Assembly: GCF_017873415.1 (NCBI RefSeq)
Contig: NZ_JAGGKD010000003.1
Span: 1-64,000, forward strand
Length of the DNA stretch: 64,000 bases
Source: Methanolobus bombayensis
GTDB taxonomy: Archaea; Halobacteriota; Methanosarcinia; Methanosarcinales; Methanosarcinaceae
Reading direction: 5' to 3'
Below, piece after piece: positions 1 to 9,281 of this stretch. Position numbers and translations under genes: made by a program. The stretch's first letter is position 1, and each line of letters starts with the position of its first letter. The notes under the pieces are model-generated. The model was not told where the DNA came from, made no database searches, and saw only the letters and a program-made list of their open reading frames with translations.

Positions 1-486
1 TGTTGAAAGGTGATGTTCAATTGGAATTTGTTCAGTTTTAACCATAATTTATTATTATAGGTTATAAGTAATAAAAGTTTGGTTAGTAACTATAATATAG
101 TACTTAATCAAAAAATAAATATAATTGGTGATAAAGAAAAGATCAAAACGATATTGTATAATCTGCTGGACAATGCTATTAAGTTTACAAATAAAGGCGG
201 CCTGGTGAAAATCGAGGTTACAAGTATAGATAACACAATTCTTTTTTCAGTAAGAGATACAGGAATAGGCATTGATCCTGAAAAACTGGAAACTATATTT
301 TATCCATTTGTACAGATCGATGGTTCTATTTCCAGAAGATATAATGGTACAGGGCTTGGACTGGCGCTGACAAAAAAACTTGTTAAAATGCACGGTGGAA
401 ATATCTGGGTAGAAAGCGAAACTGGAAAAGGCAGTAATTTTATTTTTAAGATTCCTGTAGATCCGGAAAATAAGGAATATGAATAA
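1..486 (+). pseudogene. Decayed sensor histidine kinase (C-terminal ATPase part)
   Basis: The intact part encodes a GHKL ATPase (HATPase_c) domain of a histidine kinase. The N box (NLLDNAIKFTNKGG), G1 box (DTGIGID), F box (FYPFVQIDG) and G2 box (NGTGLGL) are all present, and the product ends soon after FIFKIPVD. The open frame begins after an in-frame TAG at 58-60, so a TTG at 79 would be the first usable start and there would be no HisKA domain. Bases 3-38 read LKGDVQLEFVQF in another frame and stop at TAA 39-41. Joining that to the downstream frame (NHNLLL, stop, VISNKSLVSNYNIVL) restores the usual linker between HisKA and HATPase. This suggests one frameshift plus one nonsense codon, hence a pseudogene. 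The 5' part lies outside the window. A short stand-alone ATPase protein cannot be excluded. Confidence 0.65.
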
Positions 487-515
487 ATCTTTGTATTGAT
501 TTTTGGTTAAAAAGA

Positions 516-3500
516 TCATCCATTCAATTCATGTAAATTCTTCAATAACAATTCAAATTGATGATCCAGTTCTGAGATCAGGGAATCAACATCATTTAGA
601 TTCTCTTGTTTTGTCATTTCTTCTATTTTTCCTGCAATTTTACTTAAAGCAAAGGCACCTATGTTTGCAGATGATTTTTTCATCTTATTAGCATAACTGT
701 TAGCAGTTTCTTTTTCCCCTTCACAAAGAGCATCTTTTAAAAGGTCCACACTTTTTGGAATCTCTTTCACAAAAACAGCGACCATATGCCCGGCCAGATC
801 TTCATCCCCCATCATTTTATCCACCAAAAATTCTCTGTTAAAGACCATTTCAGATGAAATCGATGAATACTGTTCTACATCCAATTTGTTTTTAAGAGAC
901 TGTTCTTCTTTTATTTTAAGTGACCATTTATTCATCAGTTTGCTAAGTGTTTTTAATGAAAAAGGTTTTGCAATATAGTCATCCATATCGGCTTCAAAGC
1001 ATTTCTCTTTGTCACCCGCCATAGCATGTGCTGTTATTGCAATGATAGGAACTTTATGATCAAGGGCTTCAGATTCTTCATCCCTTATATGATGTACAGT
1101 TTCAAATCCATCCATTACAGGCATTTGTATATCCATCAGAACAATATCATATGGATTGTTTTTTAGAACTTTGATGGCCTCAAAACCATTAATTGCAACA
1201 TCCACTTCAAAACCTAGTTTTTGAAGCATACTCTTTGCAACCATCTGATTTGTAAGATTGTCTTCTACCAGTAACACTTTCAGATCATCGTTTTCAGTCT
1301 TCTGTGTTGAGGAATCAATCCCTCTCTGAACATTGGGATTCCGGATCCATTTGTTTTTATCTTGTATCAACTTATCAAACTTGACTGTAAACCAGAACTC
1401 TGAGCCTTCATCCATTTTACTTTTGACACCTATTTCACCTTCCATCATTTCCACAAGCTGTTTTGAAATAGCAAGCCCCAGTCCTGTACCTCCATATATA
1501 CGGGAAGTTGAACCGTCGACCTGGCTGAATTTATTGAACAAAAGATCCATTCTGTCAGCCGGTATGCCAATACCAGTATCTTTTACAGAGAAATGTAGCA
1601 TTATACTGGATGCATCTTCAGCTTCTAATTTAACATTTGTAGTTACTTCACCATGCTTTGTGAATTTGATTGCATTTCCAATAAGGTTTGTAAGTATCTG
1701 TTTTAATCTTCCCGGATCCCCCATTAAATATACCGGAACATCATTTTCGGTTTCACAGATGAAATCAAGTCCTTTCTTTTGAGCTTTGAATGATAAAAGT
1801 TTCATTATTTCATCAAGCGTTTCCTTCAAATTAAACTCAACATTTTCCAGTTCTAATTTGCCAGCCTCTATTTTTGAGATGTCAAGTACATCATTTATCA
1901 ATTCAAGTAACGATTCACCACTTAACTGCACAGTCTCCAGATAATGTCGTTGATTACCACTAAGTTCAGTATCAAGAAGAAGATCGGTCAGACCAAGAAT
2001 TCCGTTCATCGGTGTACGGATCTCATGAGACATGTTAGCCAGGAATTCTGATTTCGCTCTGTTTGCTGCTTCTGCCTCTGATTTGGCATTTCTTAAATCA
2101 GTTATATCAAATCCATACTCTACAATTCCTCTGACATTACCGGAATCATCTTTAATTGGACTTAAGGACAATTTGAGTGCTTTTCCTGTTTTGATCTCTC
2201 TCATATCATCAGGACTAGTTTCATCCAATACAGTTTCACCTGTTGAAAGAACTTTATATGCTTTGCACCACGGACATGGAGCATCCCTTTTCATAAACAC
2301 CTCATAACATTTTTTGCCAATCAGATCGCTTGCGGAATTGTAATCAGTTAATTTCAATCTGAAATCTATATTGTTAAGAGTAATTATATTGTAATCTGCA
2401 TCCATCACATTAAGGGTACCCGGAAGGATGTTCACTATAGATTGTAACAAGTCCTCTTTCTCTTTTAATAACATCTCTGTACGTTTTTGCAGGGTAATAT
2501 CCGACATAACAGTAATTAGACTTCTATTTCCATGATTTTCTATAACCGCACCTGAAAAGAGGCCATAGAGAATATCACCTTTTTTGTTCCTGACTTCCAT
2601 CTCTATACCTTTAAAAGAACCTGTTTTTTGAAGGTCGTCGAAGGCTATTTTATGTATTTCCGGTTGAACGATAATCCCAATTTCATTTGGAGACCGGCCG
2701 ATCACTTCTTTCCTCTGGAATCCAAGTTTATCTAAAAAAGCATTGTTGACTTCAAGATATTTCCCTTCCATAGAAGATACGGCAATAGGATTTGGATTGT
2801 TATTAAAGAGCTTCTGGAATTTGTCTAGGGCTGCCTGCTGTATAGACAGATCTCTGGAAAGTCCGAACAAACATCGCTGGCCGTTCCATTCTCCAAACCA
2901 TACCCTTGTTTCTACAGGAATATGGTCTCCAGACTTGTTTTGAAGAGGAAGTGGACAGCAATCCATTTCTCCTCTGAAAATTGAATCTAATATATTTTCA
3001 GCTTCTTTCTGGTACTCAACGGGATGAAGATCTAAAATGTTCATCTTTTTTATTTCTTCTTCGTTGTAATTGAGTTTCTCATTGAATGCTTTATTTGTAT
3101 GCAATATTTTTCCTTCAATTGTACATACGGTAACAATATCATCCAGGGTTTCAAAGAAAACATTAAAATTCTGTTCTGATTTTTTACGGGCGGTTATATT
3201 ATTGAAAGTCATCATTATATAACTACATGGGTCTTCACTGTTTTCTTTCAATAAATTAAATAAACCATCTGTCTCTTTTCTCCCTTTGATCTCCATGTAA
3301 AAAATCTTTTCATTTTTTCCTTTTAACCGCAGTTCCATCGTCTTATCTTCAGGTTTTTTAAAAAAGGCCTTAAAGCGGGACATATAGATGACCCTGTCTT
3401 CTTCAAGTATATATTTTGACAATGGTTCATTTATGCATTCATATTCAGGAATATCAAGGATTTCGCAAAGTCTCTTATTAGCTTTTCTCAGAAAACCTTT

Positions 3501-3746
3501 CTCATCCAGTAATGCATAGCCTATTGGAGCTTTATCAAAAAGATTATAATAGTTTTCCCGTTGACGCAAAAGTTCGTCATGGATGCTTTTTAGTTCTTCA
3601 TTCTGGAGTTCCAGTTCAATTTGATTGACCCTGAAGTTGTGAATAATGGATTCAATATCTTCATTGGAAAGATCCTCAACATTATCATATTCATCCTGGA
3701 GGAGTTTTTCTGCTTTGTTTTTCAGGCATTCAAGATTATCATCCAT
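516..3746 (-). CDS. Hybrid sensor histidine kinase, PAS4-HisKA-HATPase-REC-HPt
   Basis: Soluble hybrid kinase of 1076 residues with no membrane segment. It has four PAS-type sensor domains (roughly residues 65-185, 195-305, 310-425, 435-555), HisKA with the phospho-acceptor His574 in [15 protein letters not shown], an HATPase domain (about 670-790; [23 protein letters not shown]), a receiver (about 820-945) with Asp872 in VLMDIQMP, and a C-terminal HPt-like helical domain (about 965-1070). In that last domain the usual HPt histidine is Asn1020 (codon 687-689): SYANKMKKSSANIGA against [14 protein letters not shown] in the neighbouring kinase. The fourth PAS has a Cys-rich loop (APCPWCKAYK). 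The start at 3746 is chosen because GGAGAG lies 6-8 nt upstream; an in-frame start at 3791 lacks one. It lies 53 bp downstream of the next kinase on the same strand, so the two may be co-transcribed. The signal is unknown. Confidence 0.93.
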   Translation of the reverse strand: MDDNLECLKNKAEKLLQDEYDNVEDLSNEDIESIIHNFRVNQIELELQNEELKSIHDELLRQRENYYNLFDKAPIGYALLDEKGFLRKANKRLCEILDIPEYECINEPLSKYILEEDRVIYMSRFKAFFKKPEDKTMELRLKGKNEKIFYMEIKGRKETDGLFNLLKENSEDPCSYIMMTFNNITARKKSEQNFNVFFETLDDIVTVCTIEGKILHTNKAFNEKLNYNEEEIKKMNILDLHPVEYQKEAENILDSIFRGEMDCCPLPLQNKSGDHIPVETRVWFGEWNGQRCLFGLSRDLSIQQAALDKFQKLFNNNPNPIAVSSMEGKYLEVNNAFLDKLGFQRKEVIGRSPNEIGIIVQPEIHKIAFDDLQKTGSFKGIEMEVRNKKGDILYGLFSGAVIENHGNRSLITVMSDITLQKRTEMLLKEKEDLLQSIVNILPGTLNVMDADYNIITLNNIDFRLKLTDYNSASDLIGKKCYEVFMKRDAPCPWCKAYKVLSTGETVLDETSPDDMREIKTGKALKLSLSPIKDDSGNVRGIVEYGFDITDLRNAKSEAEAANRAKSEFLANMSHEIRTPMNGILGLTDLLLDTELSGNQRHYLETVQLSGESLLELINDVLDISKIEAGKLELENVEFNLKETLDEIMKLLSFKAQKKGLDFICETENDVPVYLMGDPGRLKQILTNLIGNAIKFTKHGEVTTNVKLEAEDASSIMLHFSVKDTGIGIPADRMDLLFNKFSQVDGSTSRIYGGTGLGLAISKQLVEMMEGEIGVKSKMDEGSEFWFTVKFDKLIQDKNKWIRNPNVQRGIDSSTQKTENDDLKVLLVEDNLTNQMVAKSMLQKLGFEVDVAINGFEAIKVLKNNPYDIVLMDIQMPVMDGFETVHHIRDEESEALDHKVPIIAITAHAMAGDKEKCFEADMDDYIAKPFSLKTLSKLMNKWSLKIKEEQSLKNKLDVEQYSSISSEMVFNREFLVDKMMGDEDLAGHMVAVFVKEIPKSVDLLKDALCEGEKETANSYANKMKKSSANIGAFALSKIAGKIEEMTKQENLNDVDSLISELDHQFELLLKNLHELNG

Positions 3747-3799
3747 TATTTGCTCTCCTTTCCTTATAATTATCTCGATCTTACATCTCAAATTTAGTT

Positions 3800-6700
3800 T
3801 TAATTCATTTCATCTATAAATTTTTCTAAGTGCAATCTAAGTAATTCTAATTGCTTTTCAAGTTCCGGAATTGAAGAAATTGTTTCTTCAAATTTGTTTT
3901 TTTCACATAATACTTCAATTTTTTTGATAGTTTCATGGAATGCCAGAGCACCAACATTTGCAGAAGAACTTTTCAGTGTATGGGCATAATTATTAATATC
4001 GTTCTTTTTATTTTCATAAATAGCTGTTTTTAAATTATTAAAATAATTAGGAATATCCTTGAGAGTAATAGAAACAAGATGTTTTGCAAGATCTACATCA
4101 TTCATGGTCTTTTCCATAAGTATTTCCCTGTCAAATACTATTTTTTCTGTGGAAATTGTACCTTCTTCCGTTGATGGGTTATTTCCGGGAAGATCCCCGG
4201 ATAATATCCTTGTCCATTTTTCTATTAATTTTCTAAACTCTGCTAAAGAAAAAGGTTTTGAAATGTAATCGTTCATTCCAGCTTCAAGACATCTTTCTTT
4301 GTCACCTGCCATTGCATGTGCTGTCATTGCAATAACAGGAATATTCTGGTCCAGAACCGCTGATTCTTCATTTCTTATGTGCCTGGTGGCATCCAATCCG
4401 TCCATCAAAGGCATTTGTACATCCATCAAAACAATATCATATGGAAACCTTTTGAGAGCAGCGATAGCTTCGAAGCCATCTTTTGCAAGATCAGCCTTGG
4501 CACCTATTTTTTTTAACATACCCTGGGCTACTATCTGGTTTGTTATATTGTCTTCAACAAGCAAAATTCTCAGATTTCTGTTATCATCGCTAATAAATGA
4601 TTTATTTTTCTCAACATCTGAAAGTTCCTTTTCTTGTTCTCTGTATTTCAGACTTTTATTAAAAGGTATCCTGAACCAGAACTCAGAACCTATTCCCTCT
4701 TTGCTGTTAAAGTCTATCTCCCCGTTCATCATTTCAACAAGTTGTTTGGAAATAGCAAGTCCTAAACCACTTCCTCCAAAACGACGTGACGTTGAACCAT
4801 CAGCCTGAATGAATTTGTTGAACAAAAGATCTTTTTTATTTTCGGGTATACCTATACCTGTGTCCTTTATAGAGAATTTAAGAAAAGCTTTTGATTCTGT
4901 TTCTGACTCAAGACTGATATTAACTGAAACTTCTCCATTTTCTGTGAATTTGATCGCATTTCCAATCAGGTTTGTCAATATTTGTTTCAGTCTGGTAGAA
5001 TCCCCCATAATATGTGTGGGAACTTCAGGTTCAATTTTACATTCAAAGTTAAGTCCTTTATCAGAGGCTTTCAGGGACAGTAATGAGTCAAGTTCTTTCA
5101 AAAGGTCCTGTAGATTCAACTCAATATTTTCGAGTTCCAATTTTCCCGCTTCTATCTTTGAAATATCCAATATATCATTGATAAGTTCTATCAGTGCCAT
5201 GCCACTTGTATTAACAGTTTCCAGATAATTTCTTTGTTCATCGCTGAGTTCTGTATCCAGAAGTAGATCTGTCATACCAAGAATACCATTCATGGGAGTG
5301 CGAATCTCATGGGACATGTTGGCCAGAAACTCTGATTTAGCAATATTTGATGCTTCTGCTTTGATTTTACTTTTTTCCAGTGACTCGTAATTTCTGCTGT
5401 TCTTCAGTGCGATGGCAGCATATTCACCAAATGATTTTGCAAGCCTGGAATCGTTTTCATCAAAATTTCCTTCTTTATAGGCAAAACCCATTATTCCTTT
5501 AGTTTTACCTTCTATGTTCAATGGTGTAAAAAGAACATTAGGCAAGTCCATGTGCCCATGCGGCATGTATTTTGCCCATTTGCTGTTCATGAAATCATTT
5601 TCATATACTACTTTGCCTGTATTATATGATTCAGCACGTAAACCTCTGACAGGCATTGGAAGATCAGGGTCCACCGAACATGGTAGCCCTCCATCTTCTA
5701 AGAAGAGTAATTCGTTCTCTTCTCCTGTTTCTGACAAAAGTGCCACATATCCTGCTTTTGCCCCTATTGCCCGTGCACATGCATCAAATATATGTTTTGC
5801 TACTGTTTCAAAATCATTGATATCAAGGATGAACTGTGTTACGTTCAAAAGTTCCTGTATTTCTTTTTCTTTTTGAATAGAGGTATTCAATGCCTGCAAT
5901 AATTCAATATCAGCTTTTTTTCTATCTTCTATATCTGTTTTAAATGCAATTATCTGATCATCTGAAATCTTTGCAGCTGTCATACTCCACCATCTTTTGG
6001 TTCCGTCTTTTTTTACAAAGGGGATCTCGAGATTAGATGAACCTCTTTTTTTAACTTCATTGAATTTGTCTATCAGATATTCATGGTCTGAAAAGGGGGT
6101 AATGTCAAAGATATTCTTTTCCAGCAATTCTTTTTCCGAATACCCTGTCATCTGACATGCAGTTTTATTCACTTCAATATAAGAACCTTTTTCATTTGCA
6201 ACAAAAATACCTTCAGGAGCATTGTCTACGTAGCTTCTGAACTTTGCTTCACTTTTTATTATCTCTTTTTCGATTTTTTTTCGATCAGTGATATTTATAT
6301 GAGATATGACAACTTTACGTGGAAAACTATTGGTTGTCCCAAAAGGATGAACTTTTCCCACAAACCAGCGTTCTTCATCAGGTGAATTGCACGGGTATTC
6401 AAGTTCAAAACTATCACTAAATCCCGAAATAACATCTTCAATTCCTTTAACGAACTTTAACGCTGTATCCCGATCTTCACCTTTTGATTCTTTTGATATT
6501 TGAATGTAGTTCGTACCTACACTTACTTTTTCAATGTCAGCGGAGTTATCAATAGCAAAATTATCCCAGGCTTTGTTTGTTATAAGGATATTGCCCTTTT
6601 CGTCAAGCACACAAATATTTGAATCTAAAGAATCAAGAATAGTTTTATCCAGATTATTTAACTCTTCAATTGTCATTTCTGAAATATTAGTATCAGTTGC

Positions 6701-7087
6701 GTCATTAACAATTAAATATATCAGAATTTTTTCTTCAAATGATATCGGGCAACTATAGACTTCAACATCACGTATTTCGCCGTTAGCCAGTTTATTCTTA
6801 AATAAAAAATAGTTTTTTATTTTATTCTTTGACTCTTCTATTGCCTTTTTTAACTCATCTTCAGGAAGATAAGTTATTTTATAGAGATTTTTATTTGTGA
6901 TCTCTTTAAATGTCCAGCCATAATATTTGCATGCTGCATCATTCGCATCGATTATCTCTAAAGTTTCAGGATCCATTAACAACATTACTGTCTGGTTGTC
7001 TTTGAATAAAGCTCTGTACATTGCTTCACTCCCTGATACATTTTCTTCTGTATTTTCTATTTCAGATCCGCTGATATTTCCAGACAA
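3800..7087 (-). CDS. Hybrid sensor histidine kinase, PAS3-GAF-HisKA-HATPase-REC-HPt
   Basis: Soluble hybrid kinase of 1095 residues. Domains in order: three PAS domains (about 20-130, 145-270, 275-392), a GAF domain (about 415-565), HisKA with His593 in [15 protein letters not shown], HATPase ([23 protein letters not shown]), a receiver with the acceptor Asp in VLMDVQMP, and a C-terminal HPt domain with an intact acceptor His1036 (codon 3980-3982) in [14 protein letters not shown]. It can therefore in principle run the full His-Asp-His relay. From HisKA to the end it is very similar to the kinase just downstream, so the pair looks like a duplication with different sensor modules. The start is TTG at 7087, preceded by GGTGAT at the spacing this genome also shows elsewhere; no nearby in-frame ATG fits better. 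It is followed by a long AT-rich gap that must hold the promoter. Confidence 0.92.
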   Translation of the reverse strand: MSGNISGSEIENTEENVSGSEAMYRALFKDNQTVMLLMDPETLEIIDANDAACKYYGWTFKEITNKNLYKITYLPEDELKKAIEESKNKIKNYFLFKNKLANGEIRDVEVYSCPISFEEKILIYLIVNDATDTNISEMTIEELNNLDKTILDSLDSNICVLDEKGNILITNKAWDNFAIDNSADIEKVSVGTNYIQISKESKGEDRDTALKFVKGIEDVISGFSDSFELEYPCNSPDEERWFVGKVHPFGTTNSFPRKVVISHINITDRKKIEKEIIKSEAKFRSYVDNAPEGIFVANEKGSYIEVNKTACQMTGYSEKELLEKNIFDITPFSDHEYLIDKFNEVKKRGSSNLEIPFVKKDGTKRWWSMTAAKISDDQIIAFKTDIEDRKKADIELLQALNTSIQKEKEIQELLNVTQFILDINDFETVAKHIFDACARAIGAKAGYVALLSETGEENELLFLEDGGLPCSVDPDLPMPVRGLRAESYNTGKVVYENDFMNSKWAKYMPHGHMDLPNVLFTPLNIEGKTKGIMGFAYKEGNFDENDSRLAKSFGEYAAIALKNSRNYESLEKSKIKAEASNIAKSEFLANMSHEIRTPMNGILGMTDLLLDTELSDEQRNYLETVNTSGMALIELINDILDISKIEAGKLELENIELNLQDLLKELDSLLSLKASDKGLNFECKIEPEVPTHIMGDSTRLKQILTNLIGNAIKFTENGEVSVNISLESETESKAFLKFSIKDTGIGIPENKKDLLFNKFIQADGSTSRRFGGSGLGLAISKQLVEMMNGEIDFNSKEGIGSEFWFRIPFNKSLKYREQEKELSDVEKNKSFISDDNRNLRILLVEDNITNQIVAQGMLKKIGAKADLAKDGFEAIAALKRFPYDIVLMDVQMPLMDGLDATRHIRNEESAVLDQNIPVIAMTAHAMAGDKERCLEAGMNDYISKPFSLAEFRKLIEKWTRILSGDLPGNNPSTEEGTISTEKIVFDREILMEKTMNDVDLAKHLVSITLKDIPNYFNNLKTAIYENKKNDINNYAHTLKSSSANVGALAFHETIKKIEVLCEKNKFEETISSIPELEKQLELLRLHLEKFIDEMN

Positions 7088-7748
7088 TTCATCACCTTCA
7101 TAACAATTGTTTCAGGCATATAGATCTCATTCAGAGATTATGTTGGTTTTATACATCTCACTATTATACAACATTATACTTATTTATGGTATTATGACCA
7201 AAATCGAATTATATGTGTAATATTTGCACTCATTCGTTTTTAACATATTGTATATATAAGTTTCATAAATAAGAACCTCACTCTACAATAAAAAGTATAG
7301 TGAATACGCTTTATATTTTTTATCTTGGTAAATTAGAACATTCTTCTCAGAGCTTTATCATTAATCTAAACCAAAGAAAAAGTATGAGTTTTCTATCGAG
7401 TTTATAAATAACCCATATTATGGATTAATAACTTCATCTAATGAATACTAAATGATGCGATTCAAGTCAAGAAATCTACAAAATCATTTTATTCTTACAA
7501 ATCAGTTAGTCCAAGAGATTAGCAAAGATACATATTCCTAAATATAATTAAATAGTACTATATACTTAAGAAATGGCATAACACAAGTCAGCGTATAAAA
7601 AACAAAACAGTAAGCCAATCGGATTTATCAAAATCCTTTTAAATGTACTCATATTGAGTTGCCCACAGAATAGACAAAATGAATTTAATTCTTTAGCAGA
7701 ATAAAGAATAAAAAATGAGATTAAGAGAGACTACCTAAAGTTTTAAAA
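7088..7748. other. AT-rich intergenic gap between the kinase pair and the tRNAs
   Basis: About 660 bases with no convincing gene on either strand. The sequence is strongly AT-rich with stops in all frames. The half next to the kinase start must contain its promoter (several TATA-like stretches around 7165-7190 and 7250-7260), and the half next to the tRNA contains its 3' trailer. I see no strong hairpin, no repeat family and no tRNA-like fold other than the two tRNAs listed. Confidence 0.5.
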
Positions 7749-7823
7749 TGGGCCTAACCGGATTCGAACCGGTGACCGCTCGGTTATGAGCCGAGCGCTC
7801 TAACCTGGCTAAGCTACAGGCCC
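7749..7823 (-). tRNA. tRNA with CAT anticodon (tRNA-Ile2 likely; tRNA-Met possible)
   Basis: A 75-nt cloverleaf on the minus strand: acceptor stem GGGCCTG paired with TAGGCCC (one G-T pair), discriminator A, anticodon stem CTCGGCT/AACCGAG around CAT, and T arm ACCGGTTCGAATCCGGT. No CCA is encoded. A CAT anticodon can be elongator Met, initiator Met or the modified Ile2 (agmatidine at C34 in archaea). The GGGCC acceptor and the CTCGGCT/AACCGAG anticodon stem look like archaeal Ile tRNAs, and archaeal initiators normally start with AGCGGG, so I favour Ile2. No intron is visible. It lies 20 nt downstream of tRNA-Asn, probably in one transcript. Confidence 0.88.
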
Positions 7824-7843
7824 AATGCGAAAAAAGTTTGAAG

Positions 7844-7916
7844 CGCCGCAAACAGGGCTCGAACCTGTGACATTCTGGTTAACAGCCAGACACTCTACCA
7901 ACTGAGTTATTGCGGC
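7844..7916 (-). tRNA. tRNA-Asn (GTT)
   Basis: A 73-nt cloverleaf on the minus strand: acceptor GCCGCAA paired with TTGCGGC, discriminator G as usual for Asn, D arm with CTCAGTTGGTAGAG, anticodon GTT in a CTGGCTGTTAACCAG stem-loop, and T arm ACAGGTTCGAGCCCTGT. No encoded CCA and no intron. It is the first tRNA of a two-gene unit. Confidence 0.95.
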
Positions 7917-7960
7917 TCTCAGCAAGGCGCTTAGGCGCGAATTCCTCTAATGCAGTTATT

Positions 7961-7970
7961 GCTTTTAAAC
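7961..7970 (-). promoter_or_regulatory. Probable TATA box of the tRNA pair
   Basis: Read on the minus strand this is GTTTAAAAGC, about 50 nt upstream of tRNA-Asn. Transcription would start about 25 nt downstream and leave a 5' leader of about 25 nt, which holds a small GCGC-TTAG-GCGC hairpin (7927-7938). Placement rests on pattern only. Confidence 0.35.
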
Positions 7971-8160
7971 CTTTTGATTGTATGGCATTTTTCATCTTTT
8001 TTAGCACCTATTTTGAAGCAAATTTTATTTGAATATTGACTCCATCATCATTATGATAATAATATATCCTGTAACATATATGTTCCACTAGAAACAAAGG
8101 GGTTGAATGCCAGATAGACTTAATATAAAGTAACATTTCACTGTTACATACCATTTATTT

Positions 8161-9216
8161 TTAATAAGAAAATTCCGCTAAGTCTTCGGTAGAAATGTCC
8201 TGATCATCACATACCACTTTTATTGGCGCACCACAACGTGGGCAAGTGCAGTTATCAGCCATCTCAAGTGACTCAACTCCAAACATTCCCCTTTTTATAA
8301 CCATCTCCCCACACTTTGGGCAGAAAGTGTGTTCATGGCCATTTCCTGGAACATTACCAATGTATACATAATCCAGACCTTCTTCCTTTGCAACGGAATA
8401 AGCCATCTCCAGAGTGCTCACCGGAGTAGAAGAAATATCCTGCAATTTATAATAAGGATGGAAACGCGTAAAATGAACAGGAGTATCCGCACCCAGATTA
8501 TCATATATCCACTTTGACATCTTTCTTATCTCTTCCTCAGAAGCATTAAGTGTAGGAATAACAAGATTTACAACTTCCACATGCATTCCCAGCTCTCTTG
8601 CAAGTTTTGCTGACTCAAGAACCGGTGCAAGTTTCGCACTTGCAATATCCCTGTAGAACTCCTCTGTAAAAGCTTTGATGTCAACCCGGTAAGCATCCAG
8701 ATAGGGAGCGATCATTTTCAGAGCATCAGGGGTCATGTAGCCGTTTGTAACATAAACAGTGGCAAGACTTTCTTCCTTTGCAAGTCTGGCACAATCATAA
8801 GTGTACTCGAACCATATGGTCGGCTCATTATAAGTCCATGCAATTGACCTTGCCCCGGAAGCTACGGCTCTTTTCACAGCATCTTCGGGACTCATTTCAA
8901 TGGCATGTGCTTCATCTATACTTATCTGCGAAATTGTCCAGTTCTGACAATGTTTACATCTGAAATTGCAGCCGATGGTTCCCAGAGAATAGACCATTGA
9001 ACCCGGATAAAAATGATAAAGAGGTTTTTTCTCTATCGGGTCCAGAGCTTCACTGGAAACCACATTATAGTTTAATGTGTATAGTGTTCCTTCCCGATTC
9101 TCCCGCACGGCACAAAAACCACGTTTTCCAGGTGAGATCCTGCACCTGTGGGCACATAGTTTGCACTGAACCTTTCCATCATCAAGTTTCTCATATAGCA
9201 TAGCTTCCTTTATCAT
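8161..9216 (-). CDS. amrS: AmmeMemoRadiSam system radical SAM enzyme (AmrS)
   Basis: 351-residue radical SAM protein of the family formerly annotated as pyruvate formate-lyase activating enzyme-like. The 4Fe-4S cluster motif CxxxCxxC is CNFRCKHC, in the context GTIGCNFRCKHCQNW typical of AmrS. An N-terminal cysteine cluster (CKLCAHRCRI and GFCAVR) and a C-terminal zinc-ribbon-like CPKCG/CPRCG pair are also present. Family knowledge: AmrS is encoded widely in archaea together with AMMECR1 and Memo homologues and its reaction is not established; neither partner is in this window. The gene stands alone between the tRNAs and the pilus operon, with only 65 bp to the end of the pilus operon, so some read-through is possible. 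Confidence 0.9.
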   Translation of the reverse strand: MIKEAMLYEKLDDGKVQCKLCAHRCRISPGKRGFCAVRENREGTLYTLNYNVVSSEALDPIEKKPLYHFYPGSMVYSLGTIGCNFRCKHCQNWTISQISIDEAHAIEMSPEDAVKRAVASGARSIAWTYNEPTIWFEYTYDCARLAKEESLATVYVTNGYMTPDALKMIAPYLDAYRVDIKAFTEEFYRDIASAKLAPVLESAKLARELGMHVEVVNLVIPTLNASEEEIRKMSKWIYDNLGADTPVHFTRFHPYYKLQDISSTPVSTLEMAYSVAKEEGLDYVYIGNVPGNGHEHTFCPKCGEMVIKRGMFGVESLEMADNCTCPRCGAPIKVVCDDQDISTEDLAEFSY

Positions 9217-9281
9217 CAGAGATCCCCATTTGAAGATTTGATCTCATCATTGATGAAACTAAGCATTTAAGCGTGAACTAC

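Noticed and set aside
1333-1782. Open frame of about 149 codons antisense to the first hybrid kinase
   Set aside because: It mirrors the ATPase/HisKA region of a clear kinase gene, has Ser/Pro-rich shadow composition and no ribosome binding site or promoter.
4299-5228. Two open frames of 169 and 139 codons antisense to the second hybrid kinase
   Set aside because: Same kind of shadow as above; the minus-strand kinase motifs are unequivocal.
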